A stretch of 8,612 nt of DNA from Bacillota bacterium (GTDB lineage: Bacteria; Bacillota; Desulfitobacteriia; Desulfitobacteriales; Desulfitobacteriaceae): positions 1-8,612 of the forward strand of contig JAEWCM010000041.1 in NCBI GenBank assembly GCA_023390635.1. The letters are read 5' to 3'. Shown in pieces: positions 1 through 5,695 of this stretch. The position numbers were made by a program, and so were the translations under genes. The notes under the pieces were generated by a model. The model made no database searches, was not told the origin of the DNA, and saw nothing but the letters and a program-made list of their open reading frames with translations. Numbering within the stretch: position 1 is the first letter of the stretch; every line of letters begins with the position of its first letter.

Positions 1-1
1 G

Positions 2-343
2 AATCAGGAAGGGATGATGGCCTTAAACATCAACGCCATTTCTGCCTCTTCTCCCATGCTCCAGGCCTTTCAGCGCACAATGGCCTCTGTGTTCCCTTAT
101 ACCTATATCTTGCCTGTTCCTGGCTCCTTAAACTATGTATTAATTGGCTCTCCCTTACCGATCAATCTATCGGCTGACATTCAATTTCCGGAAAGCCTTT
201 ATTCATATGCACAGTACATGCAAAACAACTTGGCACCTGCTGACAGTAAGAACGGACTTGTTCTTACCGATGACCGGGCTCCTGTTGAATTTCTCACCGA
301 CCAAATGGTCCTGGAAAGCGCAGGAGATATGGGGTCGCGTTAA
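2..343 (+). CDS. Spermidine-synthase-like protein, C-terminal part (5' end outside window)
   Basis: The reading frame is open from the first bases to a TAA at 341-343, so only the last 113 residues or so are visible. The segment matches the end of the Rossmann-type spermidine synthase/methyltransferase domain. It has a beta strand giving MALNINA, then a helix, VFPYTYILPVPGSLNYVLIGS, and near the end the family hallmark VLTDDRAPVEFLTD. In this family the TDD-x-APVE segment closes the aminopropyltransferase-like fold. The same C-terminus occurs in stand-alone spermidine synthases and in membrane proteins fused to such a domain, and the visible part cannot separate these. The internal ATG codons at 14 and 17 are not starts, because the fold is clearly incomplete without upstream sequence. 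The gene converges on pepF with 44 bp between stop codons. Family assignment is from remembered motifs, and the substrate is unknown. Confidence 0.75.
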   Translation, partial: NQEGMMALNINAISASSPMLQAFQRTMASVFPYTYILPVPGSLNYVLIGSPLPINLSADIQFPESLYSYAQYMQNNLAPADSKNGLVLTDDRAPVEFLTDQMVLESAGDMGSR

Positions 344-366
344 TGGCGCTATCTCCATATCTCCTG
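321..366. terminator. 12-bp perfect inverted repeat between convergent genes, candidate terminator
   Basis: CAGGAGATATGG (321-332) is repeated in reverse complement as CCATATCTCCTG (355-366), with a 22-nt spacer that contains the stop codon of the spermidine-synthase-like gene. The left arm is therefore coding sequence. It sits between two convergent genes, where a shared terminator is expected. Neither side has a good T-run: the + strand continues GTTACAATTCTTATT, and the - strand side is not T-rich. The long loop and weak tail make this a less certain terminator than the one at 4018-4060. Confidence 0.4.
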
Positions 367-387
367 GTTACAATTCTTATTCCAAAT

Positions 388-2190
388 TTAACCGAGCAGC
401 TTTTCCATTCGATCAATCAATGAAGTAAATACATTCAAAGCCTCTCTTACCGGTTCAGGTTTCTCCATGTCAACTCCCGCTTCCCGCAAAAGATTAATCG
501 GATAATCTGAACCTCCGCTGGAAAGAAACTTCAGATAGCGTCTGACGGCCGGATCTCCTTCCGTCAGAATCTGGTGGGCCAAAGCTGTTGCTGCCGAAAA
601 ACCGGTAGCATATTTATAGACATAAAATGCACTGTAAAAATGAGGTATTCTGGCCCATTCCAACTTGATTTCCTCATCAGCCACCACATCCGGGCCATAA
701 TATTTGAGATTCAGGTCCCGATAAATCTGAGAGAATTGATCAGCTGTCAATGCGTTTCCCTGTTCCACTTCCCCATGCACAATCTTTTCAAACTCTGCAA
801 ACATGGTTTGTCGGAAGATGGTTCCTCTGAATTGTTCCAGATAGTGATTAACCAGGTAAGCTTCCACTTTAGGATCTTTCGTATTATTTAAAAGATATTG
901 CATTACCAACGCCTCATTCAGCGTGGAAGCCACTTCGGCCACGAAAATTTTATAACCGGCATAATGATGAGGCTGATGATGGTTGGAATAATAGGAATGG
1001 AGTGAATGGCCCATTTCATGGGCAATAGTCAGCATCGAATCAAGGGTATCCTGATGATTGAGAAGCACATAAGGATGGGAACTGTAAGTGCCCCAGGAAT
1101 ATGCGCCGCTAGTTTTTCCTTCATTTTCATACACATCAACCCAGCCGCTGTTAAAACCCTCCTCCAGGATTTGCAAATATTCCTTTCCTAAAGGCTGAAG
1201 ACCTTTCATCACCATATCTTTTGCATCGGCGAAGGGAATTTTCATATCCGCTTCTCCTACCATCGGCACATAGATGTCATACATATGCAGTTCGTCCAGC
1301 TTTAAAGCTTTTTTGCGCAATTGAGCATAACGATACATTTGAGGGAGAAATTCATGTACCGTATCGATAAGAGCGTCATAAACCGCCAGCGGCACCTTGT
1401 CATCATCCAAAGAAGCCTCAATAGCGGAAGGGTAACGGCGGGTTTTGGCATAAAACACATCAGACTTGATGCTGGCATTTAATGTCGCTGCCCACGTATT
1501 GACCTGTTTGCCGTATGTAGCATACAAAGTTTGGAAAGCTTCTTTCCTTACCCGGCGATCCTGACTCTCCATGTACATAATGTAATTGCCCTTGGTTAAT
1601 TCTACCTCTTGCCCGTTTTCATCTTTGATTTGCGGGAATTTCAAATCAGCATTGTTAGCCATGCCAAAAATAGTCCCCGGTGCTTCCGCAATTTCTCCAA
1701 TCTCTGCCAGCAGTTTTTCTTCCGCTAAACTGAGCACATGATCCTTCTTGCGTAAAATATCCTCAAAAGAATGTTCATATTCCTTTAGAAGAGGAACCTC
1801 CTGCCGATAACGATTAAGTACATCTTCCGGCATCGCCAGCAGTTCGGGTACCACAAAAGAAGTTGCACTGCTCACTTTCACTGCCAAAGCGCTGGCCCTG
1901 TCAGTCACAGCCTGATATTCGGCTTTGCGATTATCTTCATCCCGGCGCATCCGCGCGTAAGCGTAGACGTTTTCCAGTTTAAGGCCCAGCTCATCCATCC
2001 ATAAAAAGCAATCTGCCAGCTTTTGACCACTTTCGCTTAAATGGCCCGCATACTCTTCCGTTTTCTGCAGAAGTTCCTCAATCTTTTTATATTCGGCTTC
2101 CCAGGCCTGGTTGTCAGAAAAAATATCTTCCAGATGCCATTTAAACTTGTTTTCAATCTGTTCCCTGGCCTTCAGTTTGTTATTTTCCAT
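388..2190 (-). CDS. pepF: Oligoendopeptidase F (M3 family zinc metallopeptidase)
   Basis: This is a cytosolic zinc endopeptidase that cuts short oligopeptides. The 600-residue length is normal for PepF. The zinc-binding motif HEMGH lies at residues 391-395 (His391, catalytic Glu392, His395). Glu419, 28 residues after His391 in FVAEVAS, fits the third zinc ligand of family M3. The C-terminal RIPHFYSAFYVYKYATGFSAA block is the conserved PepF substrate-side segment. The N-terminal half is helical and charged, and no signal peptide is visible. The frame is open 14 codons further upstream, but the ATG at 2190 is chosen because AAGGAGG (2204-2198) sits 7 nt before it. The upstream ATG at 2232 would fall within or before the likely promoter. 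The gene lies 89 bp downstream of the CYTH gene on the same strand and has its own promoter, so it can be made alone or by read-through. Confidence 0.95.
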   Translation of the reverse strand: MENNKLKAREQIENKFKWHLEDIFSDNQAWEAEYKKIEELLQKTEEYAGHLSESGQKLADCFLWMDELGLKLENVYAYARMRRDEDNRKAEYQAVTDRASALAVKVSSATSFVVPELLAMPEDVLNRYRQEVPLLKEYEHSFEDILRKKDHVLSLAEEKLLAEIGEIAEAPGTIFGMANNADLKFPQIKDENGQEVELTKGNYIMYMESQDRRVRKEAFQTLYATYGKQVNTWAATLNASIKSDVFYAKTRRYPSAIEASLDDDKVPLAVYDALIDTVHEFLPQMYRYAQLRKKALKLDELHMYDIYVPMVGEADMKIPFADAKDMVMKGLQPLGKEYLQILEEGFNSGWVDVYENEGKTSGAYSWGTYSSHPYVLLNHQDTLDSMLTIAHEMGHSLHSYYSNHHQPHHYAGYKIFVAEVASTLNEALVMQYLLNNTKDPKVEAYLVNHYLEQFRGTIFRQTMFAEFEKIVHGEVEQGNALTADQFSQIYRDLNLKYYGPDVVADEEIKLEWARIPHFYSAFYVYKYATGFSAATALAHQILTEGDPAVRRYLKFLSSGGSDYPINLLREAGVDMEKPEPVREALNVFTSLIDRMEKLLG

Positions 2191-2221
2191 TTTATTTCCT
2201 CCTTGTATGATCACTCCCATT

Positions 2222-2251
2222 ATTATACACATTAAGCAGAAATAATACTAA
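2222..2251 (-). promoter_or_regulatory. Likely sigma-A promoter for pepF
   Basis: On the - strand a perfect TATAAT lies at 2227-2222. A weak -35 match, TTAGTA (2251-2246), stands 18 bp upstream of it. Transcription would begin near 2215, giving a leader of about 25 nt that contains the pepF ribosome binding site. The -10 box is convincing by position and sequence, while the -35 box is poor. Confidence 0.5.
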
Positions 2252-2279
2252 TCATCCGGCCTATATGAGAGGATTTATT

Positions 2280-2756
2280 CTAACATGACCAATAGCAGTA
2301 AGGATTCTGAGCAAGAGAAATATTGGCATAACGATAATCTGAAGTGAGCTCTCCCTCTTGGTCAATCCAGGAAGGAAAATTAATATTCCATTCCAAATCG
2401 GGGAGTTCAACCTCTGCAGTAATTAACCCTTCGTTTTCACCTTCATATACATCAATTTCCCAGTTCAGCCCCTCATGTGGAATGGTATAACGAGTCTTTT
2501 CCACAATTCTGCCTTTCGTCAAAGAACATAAAACCGAAATTTCCTCTTCGCTGGGAAACCTCTTCTCCGTCTCCAATTCAAATCGGCTGCCGTTCGGATG
2601 AAAAAGCTTTATCCCAATAATCACCTTGTCCTTGATACTACGAAAACGGATCTGCGGCTCCTCTTGCAAGTACCCTTGCTTCATGGAGCAACCGTCCTTG
2701 AGAACAGGCAGATGCTCAGGTAAAACCTTGAATTTTCTTTCGATTTCTGTAGCCAA
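2280..2756 (-). CDS. CYTH-domain protein (triphosphatase/adenylate-cyclase-like fold)
   Basis: The 158-residue product is a single CYTH domain, a triphosphate-tunnel fold of acidic and basic residues that binds a triphosphate and divalent metal. Visible hallmarks are EIERKFKV at residues 4-11, QGYL at 27-30, IRFR (Arg37, Arg39), a lysine at 50, the ELETEK strand at 60-65, KTRY (Lys87, Arg89), WEIDVYEG (Glu100, Asp102), TAEVEL (Glu115, Glu117) and SDYRYAN (Asp140, Arg142). All the alternating charged tunnel positions I know of seem to be present, so the protein is probably catalytic. The family includes inorganic triphosphatases and thiamine triphosphatases, and the substrate cannot be told from sequence. 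The start is TTG at 2756-2754, immediately before the EIERKF strand, with AGGGGAG (2769-2763) 6 nt away. An 8-bp hairpin abuts this site. The domain fills the whole length, with a short Cys/Trp-rich tail (YCYWSC). pepF follows on the same strand. Confidence 0.88.
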   Translation of the reverse strand: MATEIERKFKVLPEHLPVLKDGCSMKQGYLQEEPQIRFRSIKDKVIIGIKLFHPNGSRFELETEKRFPSEEEISVLCSLTKGRIVEKTRYTIPHEGLNWEIDVYEGENEGLITAEVELPDLEWNINFPSWIDQEGELTSDYRYANISLAQNPYCYWSC

Positions 2757-2768
2757 TATTTTCTCCCC

Positions 2769-2787
2769 TTTATCTTCGCAAGATAAA
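2769..2787 (-). promoter_or_regulatory. Hairpin touching the CYTH ribosome binding site
   Basis: TTTATCTT (2769-2776) and AAGATAAA (2780-2787) form an 8-bp stem with a 3-nt CGC loop. In the - strand transcript its 3' arm ends at the first base of the AGGGGAG ribosome binding site (2769-2763). It could influence ribosome access or stabilise the 5' end of the message. It is AT-rich and without a T-run, so it is not a terminator. Confidence 0.4.
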
Positions 2788-2811
2788 TATCAGTTAGCTA
2801 ATTATAAACAG

Positions 2812-2846
2812 AGAAGCAGACAGCGTACGTTCCACTGCCTGCTTCT
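2812..2846 (-). repeat. 12-bp inverted repeat, fully paired as - strand RNA
   Basis: AGAAGCAGACAG (2812-2823) faces CTGCCTGCTTCT (2835-2846) across an 11-nt loop that contains the palindrome CGTACG (2824-2829). The single mismatch (2820 against 2838) is A-C in a + strand RNA but G-U in a - strand RNA, so only the - strand transcript forms an unbroken 12-bp stem. On that strand it is followed by CTGTTTATAATT, a weak U-rich tail. It lies immediately upstream of the - strand TATAAT of the CYTH gene. Confidence 0.5.
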
Positions 2847-2871
2847 ACCACCTCGTCCACCTATCTCCCAA

Positions 2872-2901
2872 GAAGGTTCCCCAACCTTCCTTTCTTATTT
2901 T
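2872..2901 (+). terminator. Terminator-like hairpin on + strand with no gene in front of it
   Basis: GAAGGTT (2872-2878) and AACCTTC (2883-2889) form a 7-bp stem with a CCCC loop. It is followed on the + strand by CTTTCTTATTTTA, a T-rich tract. In form it is a modest intrinsic terminator. No + strand gene ends upstream of it, since both neighbours to the left are on the - strand, so it would end a short non-coding or antisense transcript, or insulate pheA. On the - strand no T-run follows. Confidence 0.45.
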
Positions 2902-2915
2902 ACTCGAATTTTGGA

Positions 2916-2983
2916 CAGTGTGCAAGTTCCCAAAGCTTGCTAAAGTTTAATAAAATATAAAAACTTCAGAATAGTTTACACTG
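2916..2983. repeat. Nested inverted repeats able to form a three-way junction
   Basis: An outer pair CAGTGT (2916-2921)/ACACTG (2978-2983) encloses two local stems. These are GCAAG (2922-2926)/CTTGC (2936-2940) and AAGTTT (2943-2948)/AAACTT (2961-2966). The first inner stem abuts the outer one with no linker, the two inner stems are 2 nt apart, and 11 nt separate the second inner stem from the closing strand. Either strand could fold this way. Individual stems are only 5-6 bp, and the region is AT-rich, so chance is possible. Confidence 0.35.
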
Positions 2984-3000
2984 AATCGAAGAGGACTTTG

Positions 3001-3019
3001 AATACAAAATCCTTGTATT
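3001..3019. repeat. 7-bp hairpin adjoining the pheA -35 box
   Basis: AATACAA (3001-3007) and TTGTATT (3013-3019) form a stem with a 5-nt loop. The right arm overlaps the first two bases of the pheA -35 hexamer. Its position suits a DNA-level operator better than an RNA element, since it lies upstream of the predicted transcript. Confidence 0.3.
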
Positions 3020-3046
3020 GAATTAGGGTTCTCACTGTATTATAAT
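3018..3046 (+). promoter_or_regulatory. Sigma-A-type promoter of pheA
   Basis: TTGAAT (3018-3023, 4 of 6 matches to TTGACA) and a perfect TATAAT (3041-3046) are 17 bp apart, the ideal spacing. Transcription should begin near 3053, about 60 nt before the pheA GTG start, which leaves little room for a peptide-type attenuator. Confidence 0.75.
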
Positions 3047-3047
3047 A

Positions 3048-3074
3048 GTTTCATTAAAATCGGAAAAATGAAAC
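3048..3074 (+). promoter_or_regulatory. Palindrome at the pheA transcription start, possible operator
   Basis: GTTTCATT (3048-3055) is repeated in reverse complement as AATGAAAC (3067-3074) with an 11-bp spacer. The left arm begins two bases after the -10 box and covers the predicted start point. That is a classic place for a repressor site, and the 19-bp centre-equivalent spacing puts the two arms near two helical turns apart. The same sequence could form a 5' hairpin in the pheA leader. No known operator was recognised. Confidence 0.4.
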
Positions 3075-3112
3075 ACCTATCGTGACATTATTTTAAGTAA
3101 GGAGTATTGCCC

Positions 3113-3970
3113 GTGCCCAACATCGGCTTTCTAGGACCACAAGGCAGCTTTTCTGAAGAAGGGCTTCAAGAATGGTTACAAAAACAGAATAATTTATTTG
3201 ATGAACCAGTAACACTCCGGCCTTATCCTTCTATTCCCCGGCTTCTATGGGCCTGCGATCGTTCGGAGCTGGATTTCGCATTTGTCCCGTTGGAAAATTC
3301 GATTGACGGTCAGGTAGGTGCTACTCTTGATACCCTCAATCAAACGGAAAACCTTTTAATTTTCCGGGAGTACATTCACCCTATTCATCAATGTCTTCTT
3401 ACCCTCCGACCCTTACCGCTTCATGAGATCAATAAAGTCTTTTCTCATGAACAGGCGCTGGGCCAATGCCGGGAGTTTTTAGAAAGTAAATTGCCTCAGG
3501 CTCAACAAATCATTTGCACCAGTACAGCAGAAGCTGCCGCTACTTTAAGCGCCCATGACGATTACTCAGCAGCGATCGGCCCCCGACAAGCCGCTAAGCT
3601 TTATGGCCTGCACTGCTTAGAAGATCACATTCAAGATACTACCGCCAACGCTACACGCTTTATTTTGGTAGGACATCACCTGGCTGATCTTTCTGACTGT
3701 GACAAAACATCTTTACTTTTTTCCACCGACAATTCACCTGGTTCATTAAGCGCTGTGCTTCAGGAACTCTCCCAACGGGAACTCAACCTTACCCGGATCG
3801 AATCCCGCCCCTCCAAACAAAAGCTGGGAGAATATATCTTTTTCATTGATGTGGACGGTTATGTTTTTATGCCTGAACTGCAGGAAGCGCTTTGGGCCTT
3901 GCGTCAGATGGAGGTACGCCTTAAACTGCTCGGATCTTATCCCAAATATCCATATGACATGGTTTTTTAG
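3113..3970 (+). CDS. pheA: Prephenate dehydratase (phenylalanine biosynthesis)
   Basis: The enzyme converts prephenate to phenylpyruvate, the committed step to phenylalanine, in the cytosol. The 285-residue protein is the monofunctional form with no chorismate mutase domain. The catalytic domain begins with GFLGPQGSFSEE, continues through VPLENSIDGQVGATLD and AAIGPRQAA, and ends with NATRFILVG, where Thr181-Arg182-Phe183 is the catalytic TRF motif. From about residue 200 an ACT domain follows (SLLFSTDNSPGSLSAVL) with the ESRP motif at 230-233, the known phenylalanine-sensing element. Feedback inhibition by Phe is therefore expected. The GTG at 3113 is chosen over the in-frame TTG at 3107. TAAGGAG (3098-3104) lies 8 nt before the GTG but only 2 nt before the TTG. 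The gene is transcribed alone from its own promoter and ends at a strong terminator shared with thrC. Confidence 0.95.
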   Translation: MPNIGFLGPQGSFSEEGLQEWLQKQNNLFDEPVTLRPYPSIPRLLWACDRSELDFAFVPLENSIDGQVGATLDTLNQTENLLIFREYIHPIHQCLLTLRPLPLHEINKVFSHEQALGQCREFLESKLPQAQQIICTSTAEAAATLSAHDDYSAAIGPRQAAKLYGLHCLEDHIQDTTANATRFILVGHHLADLSDCDKTSLLFSTDNSPGSLSAVLQELSQRELNLTRIESRPSKQKLGEYIFFIDVDGYVFMPELQEALWALRQMEVRLKLLGSYPKYPYDMVF

Positions 3971-4017
3971 CTGGACTTACTCAGAAGGAAATTCATACCG
4001 AACGCTTCTGTAAACAA

Positions 4018-4060
4018 AAAAGGGAGTACCAAACTATCCACAGGTTTGGTACTCCCTTTT
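4018..4060. terminator. Strong bidirectional intrinsic terminator for pheA and thrC
   Basis: AAAAGGGAGTACCAAAC (4018-4034) and its exact reverse complement (4044-4060) form a perfect 17-bp stem with a 9-nt loop. On the + strand the stem ends in TTTTATTTG, and on the - strand it ends in TTTTTTGTTTAC, so it can terminate transcription from both sides. It lies between the stop codons of pheA (3970) and thrC (4092). A second small inverted repeat, CAGAAG (3982-3987)/CTTCTG (4005-4010), precedes it on the pheA side. Confidence 0.93.
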
Positions 4061-4091
4061 ATTTGTCCCTGTAACAAAGCCCTATCTCACA

Positions 4092-5567
4092 TCAACTCAG
4101 AATCTGTTCCTCAATGATTCGGGAGACCTCTTCCGGCCCGCATTTCGCCGCTAAATAGGCAGGCAGTTTCTCCAAACCCTGAAGTCCTTGGGGAATTTTC
4201 CAGCCTGTTTCTCTGCTTAAATCCTCCAGAGCCTTCCACTCATCTTGTTCTGCCGGAACAGCGGCAATATTCTTTAAAACAGTAGAAGCAAATTTAAACG
4301 GGCTGGCTGTGGAGGCAACCACTGTATAGGTGTCGTCCCCTGTTTCCCGGCAATAATCTTCATAGACCTTGATTCCCACTGCTGTATGGGGATCCACCAC
4401 ATAACCGTGATGGGTATACATCTTGTGAATCATCGCCTGAGTCTCTTTTTCGTCAGCCCAGCCGGCATAAACTGTCGCTCTACACCGCTCTAAAGTAGCC
4501 GGATCGACCTTAAATCTGCCTTCTTCACCCAGCTGATGGTACCATGCCGTGACCTTTTCTCCATCTCTACCGGACATTTCATAAAGGAAACGCTCAAAAT
4601 TGCTGGAAATCAGAATATCCATGGACGGTGAAATGGTTTGATAGAAGGGCCTCTTGCTATCATACTCCCCGTCAATAAAAAAGTCGGCTAAAACATTGTT
4701 CTGATTGGAGGCACAAATCAGCTTACCTAGGGGGATACCCATCCTTTTGGCATAATAAGCGGCCAGAAGATTGCCGAAATTCCCTGTGGGAACCACCACA
4801 TTTAGAGGGGTTCCAGCCTGAATTCTCCCTTGTTCTACCGCTTTAATATATGTCCAGATATAGTAAACAATTTGCGGAAGAAGTCTGCCCCAGTTAATGG
4901 AATTGGCTGAGGAAAATACACGATGATGAGCTGCCAGCTTTTCTTTCATCTCTTGGGAGGCAAAGCATTTTTTCACGGCAGTCTGACACTGGTCAAAATT
5001 CCCTTCTACCGCTACCACATAGGTATTCTTTCCGCCCGTAGTCACCATCTGTTGTTCCTGCACGGTGCTTACTCCGTTGTCCGGATAAAGGGCCATAATC
5101 TCTGTTCCGGCTACATTTTTAAAACCTTCCAAAGCTGCTTTCCCTGTATCGCCCGAGGTAGCAACAAGAATCAGCACCTGGGCTGTTTCCTTAATATTAT
5201 CCAAGCTAGTGCGTAATAGATAAGGTAAAGCCTGAAGAGCCATATCCTTAAAAGCAGATGTGGGACCATGCCAAAGTTCCAGAATCCCCATATTGTCCAC
5301 ATTCACGAGAGGAGCCGGATCTTCTCCACCGAAAGCCTCTGCATTGTAAACGGAAGCCGCCTTTTTTAAGTCATCCAACGTAAAATCAGGCAAAAATTCT
5401 CCCATCACTTTTATCGCCAGTTCCCTGTAATTCAAACCCGTCAAACTCTGCCAATCAAGGGAGGGAATCTGAGTTGGAACAAATAGACCGCCCCCTGGCA
5501 CCATTCCCCAGACAATCGCCTGAGATGCAGTCTGTTCTTTTATATTACCTCGTGTGCCTTCATACAT
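4092..5567 (-). CDS. thrC: Threonine synthase (PLP-dependent, long form)
   Basis: The enzyme turns O-phosphohomoserine into threonine, the last step of the pathway, in the cytosol. The 491-residue length and N-terminus (YEGTRG, then GGLFVP near residue 26) place it with the long threonine synthases. LELWHGPTSAFKDMALQ contains the PLP-binding lysine at residue 107. VATSGDTGKAALEGF is the phosphate-binding loop, and PTGNFGNLLAAYYAK is a further cofactor-site segment. HHGYVVDPHTAVG and the VVASTASPFKF block lie towards the C-terminus. All expected motifs are intact. The start ATG at 5567 has GGAGGG (5579-5574) 6 nt before it. No homoserine dehydrogenase or homoserine kinase gene adjoins it, so the threonine genes are scattered. 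It has its own promoter and a leader of about 93 nt, and ends at the terminator shared with pheA. Confidence 0.96.
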   Translation of the reverse strand: MYEGTRGNIKEQTASQAIVWGMVPGGGLFVPTQIPSLDWQSLTGLNYRELAIKVMGEFLPDFTLDDLKKAASVYNAEAFGGEDPAPLVNVDNMGILELWHGPTSAFKDMALQALPYLLRTSLDNIKETAQVLILVATSGDTGKAALEGFKNVAGTEIMALYPDNGVSTVQEQQMVTTGGKNTYVVAVEGNFDQCQTAVKKCFASQEMKEKLAAHHRVFSSANSINWGRLLPQIVYYIWTYIKAVEQGRIQAGTPLNVVVPTGNFGNLLAAYYAKRMGIPLGKLICASNQNNVLADFFIDGEYDSKRPFYQTISPSMDILISSNFERFLYEMSGRDGEKVTAWYHQLGEEGRFKVDPATLERCRATVYAGWADEKETQAMIHKMYTHHGYVVDPHTAVGIKVYEDYCRETGDDTYTVVASTASPFKFASTVLKNIAAVPAEQDEWKALEDLSRETGWKIPQGLQGLEKLPAYLAAKCGPEEVSRIIEEQILS

Positions 5568-5589
5568 TGCTTTCCCTCCATTAATTATT

Positions 5590-5619
5590 CTATATCAGAT
5601 ATTCGGCATAAATAGACAA
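5590..5619 (-). other. Possible 9-codon upstream open frame in the thrC leader
   Basis: In the thrC leader an AGGAGG sequence (5629-5624) stands 4 nt before a TTG (5619-5617). That TTG opens a short frame reading MSIYAEYLI and ending in TAG at 5592-5590, about 22 nt before the thrC start. The binding site is as strong as those of real genes here. The peptide has two isoleucine codons and no threonine run, so it is not an obvious attenuator peptide. The TTG start and tight spacing keep confidence low, and the AGGAGG may be chance or a ribosome standby site. Confidence 0.2.
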
Positions 5620-5666
5620 ATTTCCTCCTAACAGAAACATCAATAAGTATTTCCTGTTAAAATGTT

Positions 5667-5695
5667 ATTATAGCATGACAATATTTAAAAATCAG
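5667..5695 (-). promoter_or_regulatory. Extended -10 promoter of thrC
   Basis: On the - strand the sequence reads TGCTATAAT, a perfect TATAAT (5672-5667) with the TG of an extended -10 element. A partial -35 match, CTGATT (5695-5690), lies 17 bp upstream and keeps the TGA core. Transcription would begin near 5660. Confidence 0.65.

Larger units (their letters stand above)
2757..3112. other. Structured divergent intergenic region between CYTH gene and pheA
   Basis: This stretch of about 350 bp lies between divergent genes and holds no convincing protein-coding gene. It contains, in order: a hairpin beside the CYTH ribosome binding site, a - strand TATAAT at 2806-2801 without a clear -35 box, a 12-bp stem, a second hairpin with a T-rich tail on the + strand, a nested set of three inverted repeats, a 7-bp hairpin, and the pheA promoter with a palindrome at its start point. 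The density of stems is much higher than in the other intergenic regions of this window. It may carry a long structured leader of the CYTH gene or a small RNA. I could not match it to a known riboswitch class by eye. Confidence 0.5.

Noticed and set aside
574..1191. Open frames on the + strand inside pepF
   Set aside because: pepF is strongly supported on the opposite strand by the HEMGH motif and full length, and the opposite-strand frames lack starts with binding sites or motifs.
2812..2850. AGTGGAAC in the loop of the - strand stem, resembling part of a T-box sequence
   Set aside because: Only a partial match to the T-box core, placed in the wrong part of the structure, with no Stem I or specifier loop recognisable and no aminoacyl-tRNA or amino-acid gene downstream.
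2850..2872. Direct repeat AGGTGG-ACG-AGGTGG on the - strand, considered as a riboswitch motif
   Set aside because: Only two short copies, no surrounding fold that matches a known class, and chance is adequate as an explanation.
2626..2943. A 105-codon + strand open frame crossing the end of the CYTH gene and the intergenic region
   Set aside because: It runs antisense to a clear CYTH domain, has no convincing ribosome binding site or known motif, and its composition (low-complexity, Cys/Pro/Ser/Arg-rich) looks like a chance frame.
3038..3044. A second TATAAT on the - strand overlapping the pheA -10 box
   Set aside because: It arises from the near-palindromic TATTATAATA sequence, and no -35 box is found at proper spacing on the - strand.
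5607..5609. ATG in the thrC leader as the start of a leader peptide
   Set aside because: It is 14 nt from the AGGAGG, too far, and its frame ends after four codons.
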